NCBI GenBank assembly: GCA_903847285.1
Contig: CAINDH010000124.1
Span: forward strand, 1 to 42,698
Length of the DNA stretch: 42,698 nt
Origin: an uncultured Verrucomicrobia subdivision 3 bacterium
GTDB lineage: Bacteria > Verrucomicrobiota > Verrucomicrobiae > Limisphaerales > UBA11358
Reading direction: 5' to 3'
Of this stretch, positions 15,573 to 23,374 are shown in pieces. The position numbers were made by a program, and so were the translations under genes. The notes beneath the pieces were generated by a model. That model worked only from the letters and a program-made list of their open reading frames with translations, did no database searches and was not told the DNA's origin. Every line of letters starts with the position of its first letter. The first letter of the stretch is position 1.

Positions 15573-16973
15573 TCACGAAAGCTGTTCCCGCCAGCGCGCC
15601 AGTTGCTTCGCGACTTCCTTCGTGCCCGGAGCGCCGGTGATGTTTCGTTTCGCCATCGCGGTTTTCAGATTGAACACGCCCAGCGCGTCGCGCCCGAATG
15701 TCGGGTTCACACCTTGCAGCTCCGCGAGCGTCAGTTGGTTCAGCGGTTTGCCGGTCTTTTCCGCCAGCGCCACCACCGCGCCCACGACGTGATGCGCGGG
15801 CCGGAAGGCCATGCCTTTGCGCACGAGATAATCTGCAAGGTCGGTCGCCAGCAACGCGGGGTCGCTCGCAGCGGCGGCGCAGGCGGGCTTGTTCACCTTG
15901 GTGTTGTTCAACATCGCGGCCATGAGGCGCGTCGTCGCACGCACGGTGTCGGCGGTGTCGAAGAGGCGTTCCTTATCTTCCTGCAAATCGCGATTGTAGG
16001 TCATGGGCAGGCCCTTGAGCAGTGTTAGCAGCGCCATGAGGTTGCCAACGACGCGGCCCGTCTTGCCACGCGCGAGCTCGGCGATGTCGGGATTTTTCTT
16101 CTGCGGCATGAGCGACGAGCCGGTGGTGTAGGCGTCGGCGATCTTGATGTAATTGAATTCCGTGCTGACCCAGAGAATCACATCCTCCGCGAGCCGCGAG
16201 ATGTGAACGGCGAGCAACGCGGCAGCGGCGGCGAATTCGATCATGAAATCGCGATCACTCACGCCGTCCATGGAATTTTGCGTGAGCTGGACTTCGCCGC
16301 TGGCATTCACAAAGCCGAGCAGCTTAGCGACGAGTTTGCGGTCAAGCGGCAAGGTGGAGCCGGCAATTGCGCCGCTGCCGAGCGGGCAGACGTTCACGCG
16401 CGAATGACAGTCCCAAAGCCGTTCACAATCGCGTTCGAGCATCTCGACATAAGCGAGCAGATGGTGCGCGAGATAGACGGGCTGGGCGCGCTGCATGTGC
16501 GTGTAGCCAGGGATGATGACGTCGGCATTCTTCTCGCCAAGCGAGACGAGGGCGCGCTGGAGTCCGGCGATTTCGCCGAGCAGCGCAGTGATCTCTTCGC
16601 GCAACCAAAGCCGCACATCGAGGGCGACCTGGTCGTTGCGCGAGCGGGACGTGTGGAGCTTGGCACCGGCGGGCACCCGCTTGGTCAGCTCGGACTCGAT
16701 GTTCATGTGGACATCTTCGAGTTCGGCCTTCCACTTGAACTGGCCGGCGGCGATTTCTTTGGCGATCTGGTTGAGGCCTTTGGTGATGGCGCTCAATTCC
16801 GCGCGTGTGAGCACGCCGATCTTCGCGAGCATGGTCGCGTGGGCGATGGAGCCTTGGATATCGTGTTTCCACAAGCGCCAGTCGAAGGAGATGGATTCGG
16901 AAAACGCGGCGACATCGGCGGCGGGGCCGGAAGCGAAACGGCCGCTGCGAGAGACGGGAGATTTTTTACTCAT
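15573..16973 (-). CDS. argH: Argininosuccinate lyase
   Basis: 466 aa from the ATG at 16973; the open frame runs on to 17453, but the extension overlaps the divergent gene and is not family-like. The enzyme splits argininosuccinate into arginine and fumarate, the last step of arginine synthesis, as a homotetramer. Visible signatures are HTSRSRNDQVALDVRLWLRE (107-126), GYTHMQRAQPVYLAHH with His159 as the expected general acid, and the fumarase/aspartase superfamily loop GSSLMPQKKNP (285-295) with the catalytic Ser. Length is standard. The other arg genes are not in this window. No strong Shine-Dalgarno precedes the start. Confidence 0.97.
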   Translation of the reverse strand: MSKKSPVSRSGRFASGPAADVAAFSESISFDWRLWKHDIQGSIAHATMLAKIGVLTRAELSAITKGLNQIAKEIAAGQFKWKAELEDVHMNIESELTKRVPAGAKLHTSRSRNDQVALDVRLWLREEITALLGEIAGLQRALVSLGEKNADVIIPGYTHMQRAQPVYLAHHLLAYVEMLERDCERLWDCHSRVNVCPLGSGAIAGSTLPLDRKLVAKLLGFVNASGEVQLTQNSMDGVSDRDFMIEFAAAAALLAVHISRLAEDVILWVSTEFNYIKIADAYTTGSSLMPQKKNPDIAELARGKTGRVVGNLMALLTLLKGLPMTYNRDLQEDKERLFDTADTVRATTRLMAAMLNNTKVNKPACAAAASDPALLATDLADYLVRKGMAFRPAHHVVGAVVALAEKTGKPLNQLTLAELQGVNPTFGRDALGVFNLKTAMAKRNITGAPGTKEVAKQLARWREQLS

Positions 16974-16990
16974 AATTGCTGCACCATTAA

Positions 16991-17020
16991 AACCACAGAT
17001 GACCGCAGATGCACACAGAA
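16991..17020. repeat. Three degenerate 10-base direct repeats (ACCACAGAT type)
   Basis: AACCACAGAT, GACCGCAGAT and GCACACAGAA follow each other without gap in the interval between argH and the zinc-ribbon gene. Similar CACAGAT-type intergenic repeats are scattered in many bacterial genomes (recalled, not searched). Confidence 0.6.
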
Positions 17021-17112
17021 TTTTCGGATTGGCGCAGGAACACCTTCCGTCCGGCGACAAAAAGCAGGTTGCCCACGCAACAAAGATGTGAAATGTTGAC
17101 GCGAACAAGGCC

Positions 17113-17976
17113 ATGAGTGAATTCAAATATGCCTGCCCCGTCTGCGGCCAGCACATGATGTGCGATGCCTCGCAGGGTGGCGCGGTCATGGAGTGCCCCA
17201 CGTGTTTCCAGAAAATCGTCGCCCCACAAGCCCCGTCCGACCCGGATTCCAAATTCATCCTCACCGGCAGCAAGTTCACCGAGAAAAAAATTTCCCAGAC
17301 CCTTATCAACGCCACCGCGCCGTCGGGCGCGCCAGAGAAAAGTTTTCCGTTGGCCATCGTCATCGTGCTGGCGCTCGTAGCGGCGGCAGGTGCTGGGGTG
17401 TTTGTATTTCGCGGAAAAATTTTTAAATCTTCCAGCAACACCGCCACCAACACCTTAGCCGTGGCGAATAATCAAAAACCCACGCCAGTGGAAAAGCCCG
17501 CACCCACCGCGCCGCCCGCGAGTGATGCGAATTGGGCGCTGTCGCTCGGCACGAACGCGATTGCGGAGACGACGACGGCAGGAAGGATTCACGGTCAAGA
17601 TTTTCTCTTAGAGCGCGCGACGTTTCGCGACGGCTCGCTGATGCTGCGCGCGGGCACAAAGGGCGCAGTGGAGTTCGGCGCGTTCGTGAATTTCGCCGGC
17701 GCGCAGCCGGAGTCGCTGGCCGAAAAAACCATCAATGTGATGCCGGATGCGGAGCGGGCAGCGCGCGTGCAGTTGCGCTGGAAAGACGCGGCGGGCGACA
17801 TGCAGCGGAAAGAGTTTACGAACGGTTACGCGATGCGGCTGGAGTTCGGCGCATTGGTGAATAATCATTTGCCGGGGAAAATTTATCTCTGCGCGCCGGA
17901 TGCAGAAAAAAGTTATCTACTGGGAAGCTTCAACGCCGACGCGCGCAAGCCAAAACCCAAAGCACCAAAGAAGTGA
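17113..17976 (+). CDS. Zinc-ribbon single-pass membrane protein of unknown function
   Basis: 287 aa. The N-terminus has a four-Cys zinc ribbon: Cys8-x2-Cys11 in YACPVCGQHM and Cys28-x2-Cys31 in ECPTCFQKI. A polar linker of about 45 residues leads to one transmembrane helix at about 78-99 (SFPLAIVIVLALVAAAGAG), then a Pro/Thr/Ala linker and a C-terminal domain of about 150 residues. That domain (LSLGTNAIAETTTAGRIHGQ; FTNGYAMRLEFGALV) seems beta-rich; I do not recognise it. By the positive-inside rule the ribbon is probably cytoplasmic and the C-domain periplasmic, suggesting a signal- or envelope-related role (inference). It ends with a Lys/Pro tail. The flanking 10-base repeats on both sides suggest it stands alone. 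Confidence 0.75.
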   Translation: MSEFKYACPVCGQHMMCDASQGGAVMECPTCFQKIVAPQAPSDPDSKFILTGSKFTEKKISQTLINATAPSGAPEKSFPLAIVIVLALVAAAGAGVFVFRGKIFKSSSNTATNTLAVANNQKPTPVEKPAPTAPPASDANWALSLGTNAIAETTTAGRIHGQDFLLERATFRDGSLMLRAGTKGAVEFGAFVNFAGAQPESLAEKTINVMPDAERAARVQLRWKDAAGDMQRKEFTNGYAMRLEFGALVNNHLPGKIYLCAPDAEKSYLLGSFNADARKPKPKAPKK

Positions 17977-18070
17977 TTTCGGTGCTCGGGCTTGGCCTGT
18001 TTCGATATTCATTTGCAACGCCATGGTGAAGCGGCATAAATGCCGCGCTCCGAAATTCGGACGCCCAAAA

Positions 18071-18100
18071 AATTTTCGTGTGTTTGGTGTATTTCGTGGT
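18071..18100. repeat. Three degenerate 10-base repeats (ATTTCGTGGT type) before cinA
   Basis: AATTTTCGTG, TGTTTGGTGT and ATTTCGTGGT follow in register. This is the counterpart of another common intergenic repeat type (CCACGAAATACACGAA on the other strand). It ends 17 bases before the cinA start and so lies in its leader. Confidence 0.55.
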
Positions 18101-18117
18101 TTCCTCTCCCTCACCTT

Positions 18118-19380
18118 ATGAACGTCGAACTCGTCAACACCGGCAGTGAGCTGATGCTGGGCCGCGTGCTGAACACGCATCAGCAATTTCTCTGTCGCCG
18201 GCTCGCTGACCTTGGCCACGTGGTCACGCGGCAGGTGGCGATTGCAGATACCGGCAGCGAAATCCAAAACGCCGTGCGCGAGGCCTTGAGCCGGGCTGAC
18301 CTCGTCATAACCACGGGCGGCCTTGGCCCGACTTCGGACGACATCACGCGCGAACTGATCGCGGAACTGCTCGGCAAAAAACTTATCAAGAACTCCGATG
18401 TGCTGGCGCACATCGAAAAATTCTTCGCCAAAAGAAATCGGCCGCGGCCGGCCAAAACCGATGTGGAAACTTTTGTTCCCGAAGACGGGCTGGTGTTTCT
18501 GAATCCCACGGGCACCGCGCCAGGTCTGGCGATGCGCGTTGCGCCAAACCCGTTTCGCGCCGACAAAAAGCCGTCATGGCTGGTGATGCTGCCGGGGCCG
18601 CCGCGTGAATTGCGCCCGATGTTCGACGGCTCCATCACCCCGCTCATCAAGCGGGAATTTGCGGATGAGATTTTTATCTGTCGCACGTTGCGGACAACTG
18701 GCATCGGCGAATCACGCGTGCAGGAAATGGTGGCGGATGAATTACAGCCGCTCGTTCAGCGCGGCTTGGAGATCGGCTATTGCGCGCGGCCGGGCGCGGT
18801 AGATGTGCGATTGACGGCGAGCGGCGCGGATGCTGCCAACCTGGTCAAGACTGGTGAAGCCATCACCACAAAAATTTTTTCAGCGAGCCTTTTTGGATTT
18901 GATGATGATGAGATTGAACAAGTCGTGGTGCGATTATTGGTGGAAAAGAAAAAGACAGTGGCTTTAGCAGAGTCCTGCACTGGCGGAAACATCGCGAATC
19001 GGCTGACGAATGTGCCGGGCGCATCCGCGATTTTTCTCGGTGGCGTGGTGAGTTATGCGAACAGTGCGAAGGAAACATTTCTGGGTGTGACGGCTGATTC
19101 GCTAGCGGCACACGGAGCGGTAAGCGAAACGGTGGCGCGCGAAATGGCGATGGGTGCGCGGGCTAAATTTGGCGCAGATTTTGCGATTGCCGTCACCGGC
19201 ATCGCCGGCCCAAGCGGCGGGACACCGGAGAAACCGGTGGGGACGGTTTTTATCGCGCTTGCCTCGGCGGCGGGGGTGGAGGCAAAACATTTTTTAAATG
19301 CTTGGGATCGCGAGACGTTTAAACAAGTCGTGGCGCAACAGGCGTTTGACTGGCTGCGGGCGTGCCTGATTTCTATTTGA
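18118..19380 (+). CDS. cinA: CinA/PncC: competence-damage protein A with nicotinamide-nucleotide amidase domain
   Basis: 420 aa from the ATG at 18118; the frame is open from 18040, but the first 26 residues are not family-like. The N-domain (about 1-170) is the molybdopterin-binding-like COG1058 fold, starting MNVELVNTGSELMLGRVLNT and containing TTGGLGPTSDDITRE. The C-domain (about 270-420) is PncC, nicotinamide mononucleotide deamidase, with ALAESCTGGNIANRLTNVPG, GGVVSYANSAKETFLGV and TGIAGPSGGTPEKPVGTVF. The two-domain form recycles NMN to NaMN and has ADP-ribose pyrophosphatase-type activity in some bacteria. Length is normal. A receiver-kinase gene starts 32 bases downstream on the same strand. 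Confidence 0.95.
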   Translation: MNVELVNTGSELMLGRVLNTHQQFLCRRLADLGHVVTRQVAIADTGSEIQNAVREALSRADLVITTGGLGPTSDDITRELIAELLGKKLIKNSDVLAHIEKFFAKRNRPRPAKTDVETFVPEDGLVFLNPTGTAPGLAMRVAPNPFRADKKPSWLVMLPGPPRELRPMFDGSITPLIKREFADEIFICRTLRTTGIGESRVQEMVADELQPLVQRGLEIGYCARPGAVDVRLTASGADAANLVKTGEAITTKIFSASLFGFDDDEIEQVVVRLLVEKKKTVALAESCTGGNIANRLTNVPGASAIFLGGVVSYANSAKETFLGVTADSLAAHGAVSETVAREMAMGARAKFGADFAIAVTGIAGPSGGTPEKPVGTVFIALASAAGVEAKHFLNAWDRETFKQVVAQQAFDWLRACLISI

Positions 19381-19412
19381 GAAAAAAGCGGTTTGCGTTA
19401 GTGTTCACCACC

Positions 19413-20711
19413 ATGTCAGCTCCAGAAAATCCGCTGCAACAAGTCAACGCCGCCCTCTCGGAAATCATCGCGGCCACGCCCGCGCCGAAACGACGCGGAA
19501 CGATTCTGGTAGTGGACGATGAGGAGGGACCGCGCATGTCGCTGCGGGTGATTTTCAAAGACAGCTATGATTTGCTGATGGCGGAGGATGGGCCGACAGC
19601 GATCGAACTCGCGCAAAAACACGACATTGACGTGGCGATTCTCGACATCCGCATGGCGGGGATGTCCGGCATCGAAGTTCTGGAACGGTTGCGGTTCGTG
19701 CGGCCAGACATCGAGGCAATCATGATCACGGCGTTTGAGACGACGGATACGATGCGTCAAGCGCTACGGCTCCGTGCGTGCGACTACATCAACAAGCCGT
19801 TCGATATCGCCACCATCCGTGCGGCGGTAACCGGCGCGATGCAACGCCAGATGCTCGAAAGCGAAATCCATACGAGCGCGGAAAAAGTCCACGAACTGCT
19901 CGGTGAATTGCAGAATCAAAAGGTCGAGGAACAGATTGCCAAGACGCGCGGCGATATTTACGCGAGCATCATCCACGACATCAACGGCCCGCTGACCGTC
20001 GTTTCCGGCTTCATACAACTGCTGAATAAAAAGCTGAACCACGCCTCGCGGCTGGAGTTGGAAGATTTGGCGTTCATCAAGGAGCGGATGCAAATCATCG
20101 AGCGGCAGGTGAGCAATTGTATCGAGATTTCTCGTCGCTACCTCGGCTTTCTCCGGCAGCAGGGCGGCGAGGCCGCGCCGACGGGCGTGCATCAGTTGAT
20201 GGACGACCTTGAACAACTCGTGCGCGTGCATCCCAGCATCCAAGAAAATGAATACGTGGTGACGCCACCCGCCGAAGACATCGCGGTGAAAATCAACGGC
20301 ACGGATGTCATCCAGATTTTGCTGAACTTGTCCGTGAATGCATTTCAATGTTCATCGCAGCCGCATCGCGTAGTCGTGGGTGCGGAAATTTTGCGCGCGC
20401 CGCTAAACCTTGCGGAATTCAAGGACGGCACGAGCGACCGTTTTCTAGGAGTCGAGAGCATGGACAACACGGCACCACTGGTGAAGTTCACGGTGAGCGA
20501 CACCGGCCCGGGGATTCCGGCGGAAGTGTTGCCGAAAATTTTCCAACCCTACTTCACCACGAAAGGCCCGCGTCAGGGAACAGGCCTCGGCCTGAACATC
20601 GTCCAGCGGCTCATTAAGGAAGGCAACGGCGCGCTACAATGCCACACGGAAATCGGTGTGGGCACGACCTTCACGGTGTATCTGCGGGCGGCGGAACTTT
20701 CGAAGCAGTGA
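19413..20711 (+). CDS. Receiver-histidine kinase hybrid (N-terminal REC, C-terminal HisKA/HATPase)
   Basis: 432 aa from the ATG at 19413. An N-terminal receiver (about 28-145) has the acidic pair Asp35/Asp36 in VVDDEEGP, phosphoacceptor Asp78 in AILDIRMAG, Thr106 and Lys128 in INKPF. A coiled-coil linker (about 145-180) leads to the H-box IIHDINGPLTVVSGF with His188, the N-box LLNLSVNAFQ (Asn309), the G1 box DTGPGIP (363-369), FQPYFTTKG and the G2 box GTGLGLNI (389-396). All key residues are present. No membrane segment is found, so it is cytoplasmic. The receiver-first order is typical of kinases that are themselves phosphorylated by another kinase, and no separate response regulator is adjacent. 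It follows cinA closely and may be co-transcribed. Confidence 0.93.
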   Translation: MSAPENPLQQVNAALSEIIAATPAPKRRGTILVVDDEEGPRMSLRVIFKDSYDLLMAEDGPTAIELAQKHDIDVAILDIRMAGMSGIEVLERLRFVRPDIEAIMITAFETTDTMRQALRLRACDYINKPFDIATIRAAVTGAMQRQMLESEIHTSAEKVHELLGELQNQKVEEQIAKTRGDIYASIIHDINGPLTVVSGFIQLLNKKLNHASRLELEDLAFIKERMQIIERQVSNCIEISRRYLGFLRQQGGEAAPTGVHQLMDDLEQLVRVHPSIQENEYVVTPPAEDIAVKINGTDVIQILLNLSVNAFQCSSQPHRVVVGAEILRAPLNLAEFKDGTSDRFLGVESMDNTAPLVKFTVSDTGPGIPAEVLPKIFQPYFTTKGPRQGTGLGLNIVQRLIKEGNGALQCHTEIGVGTTFTVYLRAAELSKQ

Positions 20712-20715
20712 AACT

Positions 20716-21264
20716 TTAGCGCCCCAGTCCCGGGCCGCCGGAATAAATCCACACGCAGCCGAGATATCCGCCGATGATGGTTAAATCGGCAGTTACAGCC
20801 AACGGCGTCCACGCAATTTTTTCAATTAGCCCCCAGCCATCGTCATACACCGGAAACACGCATGAAAGCGGCGGTTGTCCTTTAGAAAAAACAGTGAAAC
20901 CATCGCGGTTCGTTGCCGTGCAAAAACATTCCGGTGGATTCGTTGGCGTTGAAAAAAACACCGGCAAAGGAGCAAGGCCACGCGCGGCATTAGGATTAAC
21001 AAAATGCGGATGGCCTCGTTGCGCGGGCGACGAAAGATCGGGTTTCAGAAAAAAAGCGCGGGTGCGGAAGTCGTCATTGCGCCCCTCCAACTCGTCATAC
21101 ACGACGAGGTAAGCATTCTGCGGCGCGGCGCGAAATAGAAGCAGGCGAGGCTGCGGTGCGGGTTCATTCCACGCATCTAGCCGCGATTCGGTCCAAAGCT
21201 TGTGCGTCACGCAACCACTGACCAGAAACGGCAGCAACGAAATGAATCTTAACCAGTGACGCAT
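20716..21264 (-). CDS. Putative lipoprotein of unknown function
   Basis: 182 aa from the ATG at 21264 (an ATG at 21273 adds three residues). The N-terminus MRHWLRFISLLPFLVSGC has a lipobox LVSGC with Cys18 as the expected lipidated residue. The mature part has VVYDELEGRNDDFRTRAFFL, then CVFPVYDDGWGLIEK and a hydrophobic end WTPLAVTADLTIIGGYLGCVWIYSG, similar to the TPLAVAADAA...-type tails of small verrucomicrobial lipoproteins (recalled, uncertain). It ends 5 bases from the kinase stop, convergently, with no terminator between. Function is unknown. Confidence 0.75.
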   Translation of the reverse strand: MRHWLRFISLLPFLVSGCVTHKLWTESRLDAWNEPAPQPRLLLFRAAPQNAYLVVYDELEGRNDDFRTRAFFLKPDLSSPAQRGHPHFVNPNAARGLAPLPVFFSTPTNPPECFCTATNRDGFTVFSKGQPPLSCVFPVYDDGWGLIEKIAWTPLAVTADLTIIGGYLGCVWIYSGGPGLGR

Positions 21265-21560
21265 GAAGGGCATCCTGGGGCTACCGCCGCTGCTGGCAAG
21301 TGTATTTTGCCAAACTTTTGCTCTGGCAGTGTCCCGTTATTTACGAGGGCAAGGGCGAATGCCGCCCGCCAAAGGGACCAAGAGTTAAAAACAAAACCCC
21401 TCGACGAATACATGCGAAGAAGGGTTCGCATCGGAGACACTATTTATTTGGTTTTCAGTCGTTGTGTTCGTTATGTCCTTGGCATGAGGTGGCCGGAAAG
21501 TTTTATTTGGCCGTCTGCAGTTTTGGCCGATAACTAGCTACCGAAACGTTGTCTGCCAGC

Positions 21561-22757
21561 ATGATTAAGCTCGTCATCATCTCAAAGAACGTCACCGCCG
21601 CCCCGCTCGAACTCGGCGAGGGCTGGGCGACTATCGGGCGGGCGGACGGCAACACCCTCCAAATCGTCGAGCCGTCCATCTCCGGGCGGCATTGCGAAGT
21701 GCAGCGGCGCGGTGAAGACCTGCTCGTGCGCGACTTACTCTCGACCAATGGCACGTTCGTGGGCGGAAAAAGAATTTCCGAGGCGGTGTTGTCTCTGGGA
21801 CAGACGCTGCGCTTGGGCGATGTGGAATTGCGGACGGAGAATTCTGCGCCGTCGGGAGGCACTTCGTTCATCAGCAAGATGCTCATGACAAGTTCGACAA
21901 CAGCCACGCGCCTGCCCGCACCCGCGAAAACCGCTCTCGCAGAAAAATCCGGCGCGCAAAATATTTCTATCGTCGCTAAAAAATTTCACGTTCTCTTCGT
22001 GGACGACAGCCTGGCATTTCTCGAAACCTTTGGCGGCGTATGCGAGGAACATTCGCAGCAGACGTGGGAAGTCCTCACCGCCACCTCCGCGGACCTCGCG
22101 TTGGGAATTTTAAAAACCAAGCCCGTAGATCTTGCCGTGCTCGACATCGGAATGCCGTTGCTCGACGGCTTGCAGTTGCTCGGCCTCATCACGCAGCGCC
22201 ATCCCGGCCTCAAACTCGCGGTGATGACTGGCAAAAGCACCCCGGCCCACCGCGCTGATGCACTGGCAAATGGCGCTGATTTATTTCTCGAAAAGCCGCT
22301 GACTTCCGAAGGTATGAAATCTGTTTTCAATATGCTCAACGAACTCGTCTCGTGGTCGGCGTTGGAAGGTTTTACCGGCGCGGTGCGGAACGTGGGCCTA
22401 CAGGAAGTCGTGCAGATGGAGTGCAATGGAAGACATTCTTCCATCCTCGAAATCCGCGACCATGAATTGCGCGGACAAATTTTCATAGAAGCTGGCGTCA
22501 TCACGCACGCCGCCGTCGGCCAACTGACGGGTGAGCAGGCATTTTACAAACTGATGTCGTTGCGCGGTGGCCGGTTTCAAGTGCTGCCGTTCGCCGCGCC
22601 GCCGCAACGCACGATTCAAGGCCGTTGGGAATTTCTCCTGATGGATGCCGCCCGCGCCACGGACGAGGAAACGGTGCTGGTGAAAAAAATTTCCGCGCCC
22701 GCACCGGAGGCGTCTGTGTTCACGCACGGCGAGGACATCATCGAAGTCGCGCATTAA
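21561..22757 (+). CDS. FHA-receiver-DUF4388 signalling protein
   Basis: 398 aa from the ATG at 21561. The FHA domain (about 15-92) has GRADGN, the phosphothreonine-contact SGRH (41-44) and STNG (61-64). The receiver domain (142-262) has VDDS (Asp148/Asp149), phosphoacceptor Asp195 in VLDIGMPLLDG, Thr223 and Lys245 in EKPLT, so it is intact. The C-terminal DUF4388/PATAN-like domain (about 268-345) has FTGAVRNVGLQEVVQM, IEAGVITHAAVG and GEQAFYKLMSLRGGRFQ. This domain set is typical of delta-proteobacteria and other complex signallers and would link Ser/Thr-kinase phosphorylation with two-component input; no cognate kinase is adjacent. 21274-21560 upstream holds no recognised gene. Confidence 0.9.
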   Translation: MIKLVIISKNVTAAPLELGEGWATIGRADGNTLQIVEPSISGRHCEVQRRGEDLLVRDLLSTNGTFVGGKRISEAVLSLGQTLRLGDVELRTENSAPSGGTSFISKMLMTSSTTATRLPAPAKTALAEKSGAQNISIVAKKFHVLFVDDSLAFLETFGGVCEEHSQQTWEVLTATSADLALGILKTKPVDLAVLDIGMPLLDGLQLLGLITQRHPGLKLAVMTGKSTPAHRADALANGADLFLEKPLTSEGMKSVFNMLNELVSWSALEGFTGAVRNVGLQEVVQMECNGRHSSILEIRDHELRGQIFIEAGVITHAAVGQLTGEQAFYKLMSLRGGRFQVLPFAAPPQRTIQGRWEFLLMDAARATDEETVLVKKISAPAPEASVFTHGEDIIEVAH

Positions 22758-22833
22758 GGTGGCCGTAAGCAGGGCTGTGCGCGCCCTTTTTTGCGAATTG
22801 AACCGCAGGCCGCACGCTGAAATACTTCCAGCC

Positions 22834-23331
22834 ATGCTCAAGCAAGTTAAGGCTAAAAAAATCGCCATGCGCGGCGGACATTTCGCCATCGTCGCCTCCA
22901 AATACAACGCCCGCTACGTTGATGCCATGTTGCGGGCGGCGAAGGCAGAGATTTTGCGCGCGGGTGGCACAGTGCAGATTGTCCGGGTGCCAGGCGCGTA
23001 TGAGATTCCGGTGGTCGCCGCACGGCTGGCGCGTTCCTCGCGTTTCGCGAATCCGATTTCAGCCATCATCTGCCTCGGCGTGATTTTGCGCGGTGCAACA
23101 ACGCACGCTCAACACATCGGCGAAGCGGTAAGCAACGCGCTCGCGCAAATCCAAGTCACGCACGAAGTCCCCATCATTCACGAGGTGCTGCTGCTGGAAA
23201 ATGAGTTGCAGGCGAAGCAACGCTGCCTCGATATCAAACATAACCGTGGCCTTGAAGCCGCGCAGACCGCGATTGAGATGGCTCGCGTCATGACCACTTT
23301 GCCGTCAGCGGATGATGACGTTCCCTGCTAA
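22834..23331 (+). CDS. ribH: 6,7-dimethyl-8-ribityllumazine synthase, divergent
   Basis: 165 aa from the ATG at 22834; the frame reaches 22759, but the leader is not family-like. The enzyme condenses 3,4-dihydroxybutanone 4-phosphate with 5-amino-6-ribitylaminouracil in riboflavin synthesis. Seen: AIVASKYNARYVDAML, VRVPGAYEIPVVAARLA (the substrate-binding PGAxExP segment) and ICLGVILRGATTHAQHIGEA with His91 matching the catalytic His. The usual segment GVLT(T/V)(D/N)T..QA is replaced by HEVLLLENELQAKQRC, and the Gly-Asn-Lys-Gly phosphate motif is altered to KHNRGLEAA. It lies 76 bases after the FHA gene. No other rib genes are visible here. Confidence 0.88.
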   Translation: MLKQVKAKKIAMRGGHFAIVASKYNARYVDAMLRAAKAEILRAGGTVQIVRVPGAYEIPVVAARLARSSRFANPISAIICLGVILRGATTHAQHIGEAVSNALAQIQVTHEVPIIHEVLLLENELQAKQRCLDIKHNRGLEAAQTAIEMARVMTTLPSADDDVPC

Positions 23332-23374
23332 AGCAGTGGATTCAGTTACGGGTAAAAACCGGTGTTACGGAGAG

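Noticed and set aside
16203..17099. 298-codon plus-strand frame opposite argH
   Set aside because: It lies almost entirely over argH codons and shows no family motif; a shadow of GC-rich coding sequence.
21293..21318. Sigma-54 promoter (CTGGCA near TTGCC)
   Set aside because: The GG and GC elements do not have the required spacing.
21256..21537. 93-codon frame between the lipoprotein and FHA genes
   Set aside because: No conserved motif, no ribosome site and odd composition; the interval more likely holds divergent promoters.
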